A DNA stretch of 64,000 nt from Nocardioides caeni (GCF_004912195.1 NZ_STGW01000007.1:118235-182234); one strand, 5' to 3'; counted from the stretch's first letter, positions 27,548 to 35,853 are shown. Notes: generated by a model not told the origin, from the sequence alone. Translations and numbers: made by a program.

Positions 27548-29136
27548 CGCGAGCCGGCCTCGAGCTCGGTCTCCGCGACGGTCGGACCGAGGGTCGTGCG
27601 CAGCGGCACCTCCTTGATGAAGAGGATGCAGACGAAGGCGAGGATCGCGAAGGGCACGGCAGAGAGGAACAGGTGGCCGACGGCCTCGCCGAAGGACGCC
27701 TCATAGAGGGCGCGGATGGGCGAGGGCAGGGCGGCGAGGTCGGGGATGTCGCCCGTCGAGTGCTGCATCTCGGCCACCTGCTCCGGGCTGACCTTGCCGG
27801 ACTGGACGAGCGCAGCGACACCGTCGGTGACCTTCGCGGTGACCTGGTGGGCCAGGACCGCGCCGAGCGCGGCGATCCCCGCGGAGCCGCCGATCGAGCG
27901 GAACATCGCGACCACCGAGCTGGCGGCGCCGAGGTCCTCGGGGGCGGTGCTGTTCTGCACGGCGAGGACGAGGTTCTGCATGGTCGCGCCGAGCCCGACA
28001 CCGGTGATCGCCATGTAGGCGCCGACGACGACCAGCGAGGTGGTGGAGTCGATCGTCCCGAGCAGCGCGATGCCGGCGATCACCAGGACCATGCCACCCA
28101 CGAGCCACCGCTTCCACAGACCCGTCGCCGAGATCACCCGGCCGCTGAGGATGCTGGAGACCAGCAGCCCGCCGACCATCGCGACCGACATCAGCCCAGC
28201 CTCGGTCGGGCTCATGCCGCGGGCGAGCTGGAAGTACTGGCTGAGATAGACCGTGGCACCGAACATCGCCACACCGATCATCACCGACGCGAGGGTGGCG
28301 AGCGCGGTGGTGCGGTCACGGAAGAGGCGCAGCGGGATCACCGGCTCGTCGACACGGGACTCGACCCACAGGGCAGCCCCGATGAGGACCAGGGCACCGA
28401 CGACGAGGGCGGCGGACGCGGTGGAGACCCAGCCGAAGCTGCTGCCGGCGAGGCTGACCCAGATCAGCAGGAGGCTGATGCCACCCATGATCAGGGTCGC
28501 GCCGTCGTAGTCGATCTTGACGTCGCGCTTGATGGTCGGCAGGTGCAGTGTCTTCTGCAGCACCACGAAGGCGATGGCGGCGACGGGGATGCCGATGATG
28601 AAGGTGCCGCGCCAGCCGAGGGCGCTGTCGACGACGAGCCCACCGATGAGCGGGCCGCTCACCGTCGCGGTGGCGAACACGGCGCCGATGTAACCGCTGT
28701 AGCGGCCGCGGTCACGGGGCGGCACCATCGAGGCGATGACGACCTGCACCAGGGCGGTGAGACCGCCGACGCCGAGGCCCTGGAAGGCGCGGGCGCCGAT
28801 GAGGACCTCCATGCTCGGCGCGAGAGCGGCGACGACCGAGCCGAGGGAGTAGATCACCAGCGCGACCTGGACCAGCAGCTTCTTGCTGAACAGATCGGCC
28901 AGCTTGCCCCAGATCGGGGTGGTGGCGGTCATGGTCAGCATCGTCGCCACGACGACCCAGGTGTAGCCGGTCTGGCTCCCGTCGAGGTCGGTCACGATCG
29001 CGGGCAGCGCATTGCTGACCACGGTGCTGGAGAGCATGGCCACGAACATCGCCAGGAGCAGCCCGGTCAGGGCCTCCAGGATCTCGCGGTGGGTCATCTG
29101 ACCCGGAGCGGCCTGGGCCGCGGGTGCTGCAGTCAT
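27544..29136 (-). CDS. DHA2-family MFS multidrug efflux pump
   Basis: A 530-residue protein with 14 predicted membrane helices, as in EmrB/QacA-type drug:proton antiporters. Visible features are the start MTHREILEALTGLLLAMFVA (about 14-33), motif A GKLADLFSKKLLVQVALV and the RAFQGLGVGG motif C-like helix. It is first in an operon with a MarR gene. The 417-bp region upstream holds a promoter, leader peptide, intrinsic terminator, 22-bp repeats and a likely MarR operator, so expression seems controlled at several levels. The ATG is at 29134-29136; no strong SD is visible. Confidence 0.9.
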   Translation of the reverse strand: MTAAPAAQAAPGQMTHREILEALTGLLLAMFVAMLSSTVVSNALPAIVTDLDGSQTGYTWVVVATMLTMTATTPIWGKLADLFSKKLLVQVALVIYSLGSVVAALAPSMEVLIGARAFQGLGVGGLTALVQVVIASMVPPRDRGRYSGYIGAVFATATVSGPLIGGLVVDSALGWRGTFIIGIPVAAIAFVVLQKTLHLPTIKRDVKIDYDGATLIMGGISLLLIWVSLAGSSFGWVSTASAALVVGALVLIGAALWVESRVDEPVIPLRLFRDRTTALATLASVMIGVAMFGATVYLSQYFQLARGMSPTEAGLMSVAMVGGLLVSSILSGRVISATGLWKRWLVGGMVLVIAGIALLGTIDSTTSLVVVGAYMAITGVGLGATMQNLVLAVQNSTAPEDLGAASSVVAMFRSIGGSAGIAALGAVLAHQVTAKVTDGVAALVQSGKVSPEQVAEMQHSTGDIPDLAALPSPIRALYEASFGEAVGHLFLSAVPFAILAFVCILFIKEVPLRTTLGPTVAETELEAGSR

Positions 29137-29179
29137 CGGTGTCGTCTCATCTCGTCACGTCGGCAAGTGGTTGCCTGTG

Positions 29180-29203
29180 TCAACCATATGGCCGATTGGT
29201 TGA
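29180..29203. promoter_or_regulatory. Candidate MarR operator
   Basis: TCAACCA and TGGTTGA are 7-bp inverted arms separated by 10 bp. A further TGGTTG at 29168-29173 gives a second inverted pair with CAACCA at 29181. A minus-strand TTGACA (29178-29183) overlaps, so binding could block a -35 element of the MFS-MarR operon. Confidence 0.6.
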
Positions 29204-29239
29204 TTCCGGCAACTTTCCGTGACCCGTGCCACCCCCACG

Positions 29240-29325
29240 CGAGAAACCTCCGCACCTCGACCGAGAGAACGTCGTACTTCGACCGAGAAAGAGACGCACT
29301 TCGGCCGAAAAAGCAGCGACCCGCA
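29240..29325. repeat. 22-bp-period array, four units
   Basis: Units at 29240-29259, 29262-29281, 29284-29303 and 29306-29325 are each 20 bp with 2-bp spacers. The first is CGAGAAACCTCCGCACCTCG, and divergence increases along the array until the fourth merges into the T-tract of the leader terminator. The same unit occurs at 40454 and 47148. Confidence 0.75.
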
Positions 29326-29389
29326 GGTGTGGTCCGGGAGGACCGGGCCCGGTGGATGGTCCGGGCTCACCTGCGGGTCGGGGGGCTGC
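29313..29389 (-). terminator. Intrinsic terminator in MFS leader
   Basis: CGACCCGCAGGTG (29317-29329) and CACCTGCGGGTCG (29368-29380) form a perfect 13-bp stem, extended at the base by GCAG/CTGC. On the minus strand the hairpin is followed directly by TTTTT, a complete rho-independent terminator. It sits between the leader peptide and the MFS gene and would stop transcription before the pump is reached. Confidence 0.7.
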
Positions 29390-29430
29390 TGTGGTTTCGC
29401 GTCGCAGCCGGGAGTTCAACTGCTGGGCTG

Positions 29431-29469
29431 CTAGCGGGCAGCCACCTCACGCATCCGATGAGAAATCAT
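29431..29469 (-). CDS. Leader peptide MISHRMREVAAR
   Basis: A 12-codon open frame ending in TAG. Its ATG (29467-29469) is preceded by AAAGGAGGTGG (29478-29488), one of the strongest SD sequences in the window, at 8-9 nt from the ATG. A short hairpin GGCTGC/GCAGCC (29426-29443) spans its last codons and stop. The position between a promoter and an intrinsic terminator upstream of a drug pump fits a ribosome-controlled attenuator. The peptide sequence itself is not one I can assign. Confidence 0.6.
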   Translation of the reverse strand: MISHRMREVAAR

Positions 29470-29501
29470 TCTTCGGACCACCTCCTTTCCCGTGTACGAC
29501 G

Positions 29502-29530
29502 AGGGTAGGTCGCGGCGCGCACCGGGACAA
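29502..29530 (-). promoter_or_regulatory. Promoter of MFS leader transcript
   Basis: On the minus strand TTGTCC (29525-29530) and TACCCT (29502-29507) are 17 bp apart, a good sigma-70-type pair. Transcription would start about 29495, 10 nt before the strong SD of the leader peptide. Confidence 0.6.
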
Positions 29531-29553
29531 CGACTTTTCTGCGGCCGCCCGAC

Positions 29554-31638
29554 TCACCCCGTGGCGGCGGCGAACTGAGCCGCGTGCAGCCGGGCGAACG
29601 CACCGCCCGCAGCGAGCAGATCGGCGTGCGATCCCTGCTCGACGATCCGCCCGTCCTCCATCACCAGGATCAGGTCGGCGTCGCGGATCGTGGAGAGCCG
29701 GTGGGCGATCACGAACGAGGTCCGGTCGGTACGCAGCGCCGCCATCGCCTGCTGGAGCAGCAGCTCCGTGCGGGTGTCGACGGACGAGGTGGCCTCGTCG
29801 AGGATCAGCAGGTCGGGCCGGGCGAGGAAGGCCCGGGCGATCGTGATCAGCTGCCGCTCGCCGGCCGAGAGGTTGGAGCCCTCGTCGTCCACGCGCGTGT
29901 CGTAGCCGTCGGGCAGCGAGTGGACGAACCTGTCGACGTACGTCGCTCGCGCCGCCTCGCGGATCTCGTCCTCGGTCGCGTCCGGCCGGCCGTAGGCGAT
30001 GTTGTCGCGGATCGTGCCCTCGAACAGCCAGGTGTCCTGCAGCACCATCCCGATCCGGCTGCGCAGCTCGGCGCGGGACAGCGCGGTGATGTCGGTGCCG
30101 TCGAGGGTGATCCGGCCTCCCCGCAACTCGTAGAACCGCATGATCAGGTTGACCAACGTCGTCTTGCCCGCACCGGTCGGGCCGACGATCGCGACCATCT
30201 GACCGGGGTGCGCGACCAGCGAGAGGTCCTCGATGAGCGGCTTGTCGGGATCGTAGGAGAACGACACCCGCTCGAACATGACCTCGCCTATTGAATGGGC
30301 CGAGCGTGTCGCAGACGCCGCTTGCCGCACGGAGCTCGCTGCGCTCGCCCCGCGGGCGTCACGACGTGCCGCTTCGCGGCGGTGCGACACGCTGCCGGCC
30401 TGCGCCTCCTCGACGACCCGGACGACACCCCAGGCGTCGGCCTCCTCCTCGGCGTCGAGCAGCTCGAAGACCCGCTCCGCGGAGGCGATGCCCGACTGGA
30501 GCAGGTTGGCCATCGAGGCGATCTGCGTGATCGGCTGGGTGAACATCCGGGAGTACTGGATGAAGGCCTGCACCTCGCCGAGCGACATCGTGCCGGAGGT
30601 GACCCGCAGGCCGCCGACGACCGCGATGACGACGTAGTTGAGGTTGCCGATGAACATCATCGTCGGCATCACGAGACCGGTGATGAACTGCGCCCGGAAG
30701 GAGGACTGGTAGAGCTCCTCGTTGGCCTCGTCGAACTCCGCCTCGACGGCCGGGCGCTGACCGAAGACCGTGACGAGGGCGTGGCCGGAGATGGCCTCCT
30801 CGACCTGGGAGTTGAGCCGACCGGTCTGGCGCCACTGGTTGATGAACTGGCTCTGCGAGCGCTTCATGATCCGCCCGGTGGTCAGCATCGCGGCCGGCAC
30901 CGAGAGCAGCGCGATCACGGCCAGCAGGGGCGAGACCCAGAACATCATCCCGAGCACCCCGACGACCATCATCAAGGACGTGAGCAGCTGGCTCATCGTC
31001 TGCTGCAGGTTCTGCGCGACGTTGTCGATGTCGTTGGTGACGCGGCTGAGGATCTCGCCGCGGGGCTGCCGGTCGAAGTAGGACAGCGGCAACCGGTGCA
31101 CCTTGTCCTCGACGTCGCTGCGCATCTGGCGGACGGTCGCCTGGACGACGTCGTTGACGAGGTAGCCCTGCAGCCAGCCGAGGACCTGGCCGCCGACATA
31201 GATCAGCAGCGTCACCAGGAGCAGGTCGCGGACGTGGTCGAAGTCGACGCCCTGCCCGGGCACGATGTCGAGCCCGCGCAGGAAGTCGGCGAACCCGCCG
31301 TCGCCCGACGCCTCGGCCTGCGCCACGGCGTCGGCCTTGGTGCTGCCCTCCGGCAGTCGACCTCCGATGAAGCCGTTGAAGACCGCGTCGGTGGCCTTGC
31401 CCATGAGCCACGGGCCGATCGCGACCGAGGCGACGCTCCCGGCGGCCAGCACGAGGACGGCGATCGCCTTGATCCGCGAGGGCCGCAGCAGGCGCAGCAG
31501 CCGCCGGGCCGAGGCGCCGAAGTCGTCGGCCTTCTGACCGACCATGCCACCACCCATCGGGCCCACGCCGGGGCCACCCTGGCGCACCACGCGCTCGGTG
31601 GTCTTCATCTGCCCCTGTCCGGTGCCCTGCGCCGCCAT
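29554..31638 (-). CDS. ABC exporter subunit B (fused TMD-NBD)
   Basis: A 694-residue half-transporter: glycine-rich N-terminus, six membrane helices (about 55-380), then an ATPase with GPTGAGKTT Walker A, LSAGERQLI signature and LLILDEATS Walker B. It resembles Rv1273c/BmrC-D type heterodimeric multidrug exporters and pairs with the preceding gene. Residues about 416-446 are an Arg/Ala/Ser-rich insert encoded by a palindromic DNA element (30303-30393) between the TMD and the NBD; relatives lack such a segment there. ATG overlaps the upstream stop (TGATG). Confidence 0.9.
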   Translation of the reverse strand: MAAQGTGQGQMKTTERVVRQGGPGVGPMGGGMVGQKADDFGASARRLLRLLRPSRIKAIAVLVLAAGSVASVAIGPWLMGKATDAVFNGFIGGRLPEGSTKADAVAQAEASGDGGFADFLRGLDIVPGQGVDFDHVRDLLLVTLLIYVGGQVLGWLQGYLVNDVVQATVRQMRSDVEDKVHRLPLSYFDRQPRGEILSRVTNDIDNVAQNLQQTMSQLLTSLMMVVGVLGMMFWVSPLLAVIALLSVPAAMLTTGRIMKRSQSQFINQWRQTGRLNSQVEEAISGHALVTVFGQRPAVEAEFDEANEELYQSSFRAQFITGLVMPTMMFIGNLNYVVIAVVGGLRVTSGTMSLGEVQAFIQYSRMFTQPITQIASMANLLQSGIASAERVFELLDAEEEADAWGVVRVVEEAQAGSVSHRREAARRDARGASAASSVRQAASATRSAHSIGEVMFERVSFSYDPDKPLIEDLSLVAHPGQMVAIVGPTGAGKTTLVNLIMRFYELRGGRITLDGTDITALSRAELRSRIGMVLQDTWLFEGTIRDNIAYGRPDATEDEIREAARATYVDRFVHSLPDGYDTRVDDEGSNLSAGERQLITIARAFLARPDLLILDEATSSVDTRTELLLQQAMAALRTDRTSFVIAHRLSTIRDADLILVMEDGRIVEQGSHADLLAAGGAFARLHAAQFAAATG
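30303..30393. repeat. Palindromic element inside ABC exporter gene
   Basis: AGCGTGTCGCA at 30303-30313 and TGCGACACGCT at 30383-30393 are perfect 11-bp inverted ends of a 91-bp GC-rich element with further internal inverted segments such as GAGCTCGCTGCGCTC. It lies in frame within the linker between membrane and ATPase domains. Confidence 0.75.
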
Positions 31639-33374
31639 CACGCCACCTCCTCTCCGCCGAGGCCCTGGGAGGCCGCGATCTCCCGGTAGGTCGGGTTGTC
31701 GGTCAGCAGCTCGTCGTGCGTGCCCTGGCCGACGACCTCGCCGTCCTCGAGGACGAGGATCACGTCGGCGTCGCGGATCGTGGCGATCCGTTGGGCGACG
31801 ATCAGCACCGTCGTCTCCCGGGTCACCGGCGCCAGCGCCGCCCGCAACCGGGCGTCGGTGGCGACGTCGAGTGCGGAGAAGGCATCGTCGAAGAGCAGGA
31901 TCTCGGGGCGCCGGACGAGGGCCCGGGCGATGGCCAGGCGCTGACGCTGGCCACCGGAGACCGTCGTACCTCCCTGGGAGATGGCGGTGTCGAGCCCCTC
32001 GGGCATGGCCCGGACGAAGTCGGCGGCCTGCGCGATCTCGAGGGCCTGCCACAGCTCGTCGTCGCTCGCGTCCGCGCGGCCGTAGCGAAGGTTGGAGGCG
32101 ACGGTGCCCGAGAAGAGGAAGGCCCGCTGCGGGACCAGCCCGACCTTGGACCAGAGCAGGTCCGGGTCGAGGTCGCGGACGTCGACGCCGTCGACGCGTA
32201 CGACGCCCGCGGTGGCGTCGAGCAGGCGCGGGACCAGGTTGACCAGGGTGGTCTTGCCGGCGCCCGTCGACCCGATCACCGCTACGGTCTGGCCGGGGCG
32301 GGCGGAGAAGGTGACGTCGCGCAGCACCGGAGCCTCCGCGCCGGGATAGGTGAGACCGACCCCGACCAGGTCGAGGTGGCCGGAGACGCGGACCTCGGTG
32401 ACCGGCTCCGCGGGCGGGACGACGCTGGAGGCGGTGTCGAGGACCTCGGCGATCCGGTCGGCGCTCACGGCTGCCCGCGGGATCGACATCAGCATGAACG
32501 TGCCCATCATCACCGACATCAGGATCTGCATCAGGTAGGCGAGGAAGGCGGTCAGCGCGCCGACCTCCATCTGGCCGTCGTCGACACGATGACCGCCGAA
32601 CCAGATCACCCCCAGGCTGGCGACATTGGAGACGCCCATGACGAGGGGGAACATCAGCGCCATCCAGCGGCCCGCCGTCAGGGCGACCCGGGTGAGGTCG
32701 TCGTTGGACTCGGCGAACCGGCGGGTCTCCTCGGGCTCGCGGACGAACGCGCGGACCACCCGGATGCCGGTGATCTGCTCGCGCAGGATGCGGTTGACGT
32801 CGTCGAGCCGCTGCTGGACCGACCGGAAGGCGGGCACCATCCGCGAGACGACGAGACCCATGCAGACGAAGAGCACCGGGACGACGGCGACCACGAGCCA
32901 CGACAGCCCGAAGTCCTCGCGCATCGCCATGATGATGCCGCCGACCATCATGATCGGGATCGTCACCGCCATCAGGCAGGTCATCATCGCCAGCATCTGG
33001 ACCTGCTGGACGTCGTTGGTGGCGCGGGTGATCAGCGACGGCGCCCCGAAGGAGGAGACCTCCCGGGCCGAGTAGCTGCCCACGCGACGGAAGATCGCAC
33101 GGCGCAGGTCGCGGCCGAACGCCATCGCCGTCTGGCCGCCGAACCAGGCCGAGCACATCGAGCAGGCGGCCTGGACGAGGGAGACGCCGAGCATGATCGC
33201 GCCGACCCGCAGGACGTAGTCGTGGTCGCCGCGGGCGACCCCCCTGTCGATGATGTCGGCGTTGAGGCTGGGCAGGTAGAGCATCGCCGCCGTGGCGGTG
33301 AACTGCAGCAGCACGATGATCGTGAGCCAGCGTCGATAGGGCGCGAGGTGGGTGCGCAGGAGGCGCAGCAGCAT
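31638..33374 (-). CDS. ABC exporter subunit A (fused TMD-NBD)
   Basis: A 578-residue half-transporter with six membrane helices (about 15-300) and an ATPase domain with GSTGAGKTT Walker A, VSGGQRQRLAIARAL signature and ILLFDDAFSALD Walker B. The Walker B aspartate is followed by D rather than the catalytic E (FDDAFS), the pattern of the degenerate site in heterodimeric exporters such as TM287/288. The partner has an intact LDEATS, so one canonical and one degenerate ATP site are expected. Both ends overlap neighbours by TGATG. Confidence 0.92.
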   Translation of the reverse strand: MLLRLLRTHLAPYRRWLTIIVLLQFTATAAMLYLPSLNADIIDRGVARGDHDYVLRVGAIMLGVSLVQAACSMCSAWFGGQTAMAFGRDLRRAIFRRVGSYSAREVSSFGAPSLITRATNDVQQVQMLAMMTCLMAVTIPIMMVGGIIMAMREDFGLSWLVVAVVPVLFVCMGLVVSRMVPAFRSVQQRLDDVNRILREQITGIRVVRAFVREPEETRRFAESNDDLTRVALTAGRWMALMFPLVMGVSNVASLGVIWFGGHRVDDGQMEVGALTAFLAYLMQILMSVMMGTFMLMSIPRAAVSADRIAEVLDTASSVVPPAEPVTEVRVSGHLDLVGVGLTYPGAEAPVLRDVTFSARPGQTVAVIGSTGAGKTTLVNLVPRLLDATAGVVRVDGVDVRDLDPDLLWSKVGLVPQRAFLFSGTVASNLRYGRADASDDELWQALEIAQAADFVRAMPEGLDTAISQGGTTVSGGQRQRLAIARALVRRPEILLFDDAFSALDVATDARLRAALAPVTRETTVLIVAQRIATIRDADVILVLEDGEVVGQGTHDELLTDNPTYREIAASQGLGGEEVA

Positions 33375-33967
33375 CAGGACTCCTCGGTGACGCGCGTCGC
33401 GACACCGCTGAGCACGGTGTCGACGATCTGGGCGGGGGTGAGCAGGTCGTTGTCGGCGATCTCACGGTGGGAGCCGGCGAAGGTCAGCAGACGCCACACG
33501 TGCAGCACCTGTGCCGGCGGCATGGTGAGGTGCTCGGCGTCCGGCTCGATCAGCGCGAGCAGGCGGCGTCGTACCTCCTCGAGGCCCTCGACGATCTCGG
33601 GCCGGTCGTGCAGGTGCCGCGGCGGACCGACCGCGCCCAGCGCCCGCATCAGCTCGAAGATCGCAAGGAAGCGCTGCTGCAGGATCGACGTCATCGCCAG
33701 CAGTCTCGCCCGCAGCGGCAGGTCCGGGTCGATCTCGTCGAGCCGGCGCAGCACGTCACCGGGCTCGAAGGCCCGTGCGATGGTGGCGTCGACCAGCTCG
33801 TCCTTGGAGTCGAAGACGCGGAAGATCGTCCCCTCGGCAACGCCGGCCGCCTCGGCGATCAGCTTCGTGGTCACCCGGGTGCCGTGCTCGTAGAGCAGCG
33901 GCCGGGTGGCCCGGATCAACGCCTCCCGTCGGTCCTCGGGCGACAGTGGTGCGGCGCGCGGTGGCAT
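33374..33967 (-). CDS. TetR-family regulator of ABC exporter
   Basis: A 197-residue TetR protein with HTH SPEDRREALIRATRPLLYEHG / TTKLIAEAAGVAEGTIFRVF (about 9-48). It heads the operon tetR-abcA-abcB, with its stop overlapping the abcA start. I chose ATG at 33965-33967 because an upstream in-frame start at 33997 would fall inside the perfect palindrome at 33982-34001, which is most likely its operator. Autorepression of a drug-inducible exporter operon is the expected logic. Confidence 0.88.
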   Translation of the reverse strand: MPPRAAPLSPEDRREALIRATRPLLYEHGTRVTTKLIAEAAGVAEGTIFRVFDSKDELVDATIARAFEPGDVLRRLDEIDPDLPLRARLLAMTSILQQRFLAIFELMRALGAVGPPRHLHDRPEIVEGLEEVRRRLLALIEPDAEHLTMPPAQVLHVWRLLTFAGSHREIADNDLLTPAQIVDTVLSGVATRVTEES

Positions 33968-33981
33968 GCCCGTCACTGTAA

Positions 33982-34001
33982 GTGAGTGAGCGCTCACTCA
34001 C
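33982..34001. promoter_or_regulatory. TetR operator, perfect 20-bp palindrome
   Basis: GTGAGTGAGCGCTCACTCAC is a perfect palindrome. On the minus strand TTGTGA and TTACAG (33976-33981) at 16-bp spacing form a likely promoter that the palindrome fills, so a bound TetR dimer would occlude polymerase. The TTACAG lies 8 nt before the ATG. Confidence 0.75.
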
Positions 34002-34010
34002 AACTTCCTG

Positions 34011-35750
34011 TCAACGGAAGGTGAGCTCCCCGCCGGGTGCGACCGGCACGCGCAGCACGGCACCGTCCGCGCTGCCCGTGCGGAGGGTGTGGAGCGCGGG
34101 CAGGGCGAGCGGGGAGGCCAGCGACGTGCCGACGAGCTGCAGGCGGAGGCGGTGACCGGCCCGGAAGCGGTTGCCGACCGGCCAGAGCTCGACCTGGTAG
34201 CGACGGAACCTCCCCGGCGTCGCCGGCACGGCGTGGGTGTAGTCGCCGTAGGGCTGGACGACCTCGCCGTCGACGATCAACGACTCCTCCTCGACGATGC
34301 CAGGATGACTGGTCGACAGCCGGCCGACCGTCAGCGGGTGGGAGCTGCCGTCGGGCGCCACGTCGGAGAGGACGACCCAGATGCCGGAACCGGGCGTCGT
34401 CGTGGCGAGGTCCAGCTCGAGCGCGAGCGGTCCGACGAGGTCGACGTCCGAGCGCAGGGCGCGGCTGGTGTAGGCCAGCCCCGTCAGCCCGTCGAGGCTG
34501 GCGAGCGTGGTCTGCGTCAGCAGGGGCAGCGACCCCGTGAGGGCGCGCAGTCCGGCTGCGTCGAGGAGGGCGATGTTGGGGACGTCGGTCATGGTCGGGA
34601 TCGACGGCACCGTCAGGTGACTGGCGTGGCCCGTCGTCGCGTCGCCGTCGACGGCCAACGACCGCGAGCGCGTGAGCGCCAGCTCCGTCCAGGCGGTGCC
34701 GGGCAGCGGCCAGTCGTCGCCGGTGACGGTGACGTGGTCGCCGTCGAGATAGCGGTGCCGGTCTCCGGCAGCGAGGGTCAGGCTGACGCGCGGCGTGGCC
34801 TCCACACCGTTGTCGATCCCGCGGACGTGGTGGTCCAGCCAGGCCCGGGCCTCGCCGGCACCGCCGTCGGTCCCGGCCGGTACGCCGTCGTGGCCGCCCT
34901 CCATGACGAGGTGCGCGCCGTCGGCGCGCAGTGCCTGGAACGCCTGGAAGGCGCCACGGGACTCGACGTCGAAGAAGCCGTTGATCATCAGCACCGGGAT
35001 GTCGTTGGCGTCGCCTCGCCAGCCCCGCTCGCGCCACCACCCGTCGAGGGTGGGGTGGGCCAGCACGTTGAGCCCCGTCGCGAAGAGCCCGCCCAGCACG
35101 TCCAGCGAGGAGGCGGGGTCGCGCCGCAGCCGGTCCGGTCCCTGCAGCAGGGCGGGAGCGCCGATCAGGCCGAGGACGCCGGCGCCGGGCAGCAGGTTGA
35201 GGATGCCGCCGGGCACGAGCAGGTCGCGATAGAGCTCGTGCGTCCCGGACTTGAGGATCGCGGCCTCGACGCACGGCAGCTCCTGGTGCCAGGAGTTGTA
35301 GAGCGTGATCGCGCTGGCGGAGAAGCCGTTGAGCGCCAGGCGACCGTCGCTGAACGGCTGCGCGCAGGCCCACTCCAGCACCTCGACGACGTCACGCTGG
35401 GTCGTCGGCCCGAGGGCGTCGAACGAGCCGTCGCTGTCCCCGGTGCCGCGGATCTGGACCAGCAGGAAGTTGTAGTCGGCGGTGACGTCCAGCGTCTCGC
35501 TGTCCCGTCCGTAGGGCGAGAACTCCACCACCGTGGGCTTCGCCACCACCGGCCCGGCGCTGGTCAGGGTGGTCTGCAGCTCGACCCCGTCGGAGGCGGT
35601 GAACCGCTCCTGCACGACCACGGTCTCCCCCGGCGCGGCCGGGACGGGCGCGCCCTCGTCGGCCTGCACCGCGACCGGCGCGAGCGTGGCGCCGGCGAGG
35701 ACGAGGAGGGCAACGACATTCAGGGCACGCGCACCGAGAGCAGGTCTCAC
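34011..35750 (-). CDS. Secreted CocE/NonD-type alpha/beta hydrolase
   Basis: A 579-residue X-Pro dipeptidyl-peptidase / CocE-family hydrolase. The signal peptide (about 1-30, ending in VAVQA) is followed by VQERFTASDGVELQTTL. The nucleophile elbow is NGFSASA (about 141-147), the GGHDG motif lies at about 285 and a C-terminal jelly-roll domain covers about 330-579. Family members cleave X-Pro peptides, cocaine or glutaryl-cephalosporins; the natural substrate here is unknown. The start is a GTG at 35748-35750. Separate promoter from the TetR operon, with a 44-bp gap. Confidence 0.85.
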   Translation of the reverse strand: MRPALGARALNVVALLVLAGATLAPVAVQADEGAPVPAAPGETVVVQERFTASDGVELQTTLTSAGPVVAKPTVVEFSPYGRDSETLDVTADYNFLLVQIRGTGDSDGSFDALGPTTQRDVVEVLEWACAQPFSDGRLALNGFSASAITLYNSWHQELPCVEAAILKSGTHELYRDLLVPGGILNLLPGAGVLGLIGAPALLQGPDRLRRDPASSLDVLGGLFATGLNVLAHPTLDGWWRERGWRGDANDIPVLMINGFFDVESRGAFQAFQALRADGAHLVMEGGHDGVPAGTDGGAGEARAWLDHHVRGIDNGVEATPRVSLTLAAGDRHRYLDGDHVTVTGDDWPLPGTAWTELALTRSRSLAVDGDATTGHASHLTVPSIPTMTDVPNIALLDAAGLRALTGSLPLLTQTTLASLDGLTGLAYTSRALRSDVDLVGPLALELDLATTTPGSGIWVVLSDVAPDGSSHPLTVGRLSTSHPGIVEEESLIVDGEVVQPYGDYTHAVPATPGRFRRYQVELWPVGNRFRAGHRLRLQLVGTSLASPLALPALHTLRTGSADGAVLRVPVAPGGELTFR

Positions 35751-35817
35751 ACACCCTCAACGAGAGCAGGTGGCGCAGGTCACATCTCCTCGCTGCCCGC
35801 CGACAGACCGGCCGGCC

Positions 35818-35853
35818 GGGCGGGCGGGCGGGCGGGCGGGCGGGCGGGCGGGC
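35818..35853. repeat. Nine GGG runs, (GGGC)n microsatellite
   Basis: Nine GGG triplets separated by single C bases give a perfect tetranucleotide repeat, preceded by GGCCGGCC. It lies in the 285-bp divergent region between a secreted hydrolase (minus) and a patatin (plus). Such a tract can form a G-quadruplex on one strand and is prone to slippage. The rest of the gap contains repeated CGACGTGTC / GACACGTC motifs (inverted) and no gene. Confidence 0.9.

Noticed and set aside
29475..29490. Plus-strand CCACCTCCTTTCC resembles the 3' end of 16S rRNA.
   Set aside because: It is only the complement of a strong SD on the minus strand; no rRNA sequence surrounds it.
29554..33465. A 1303-residue continuous frame covering both ABC exporter genes.
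   Set aside because: It reads the second gene in the wrong frame; the correct products are two half-transporters with TGATG overlap.
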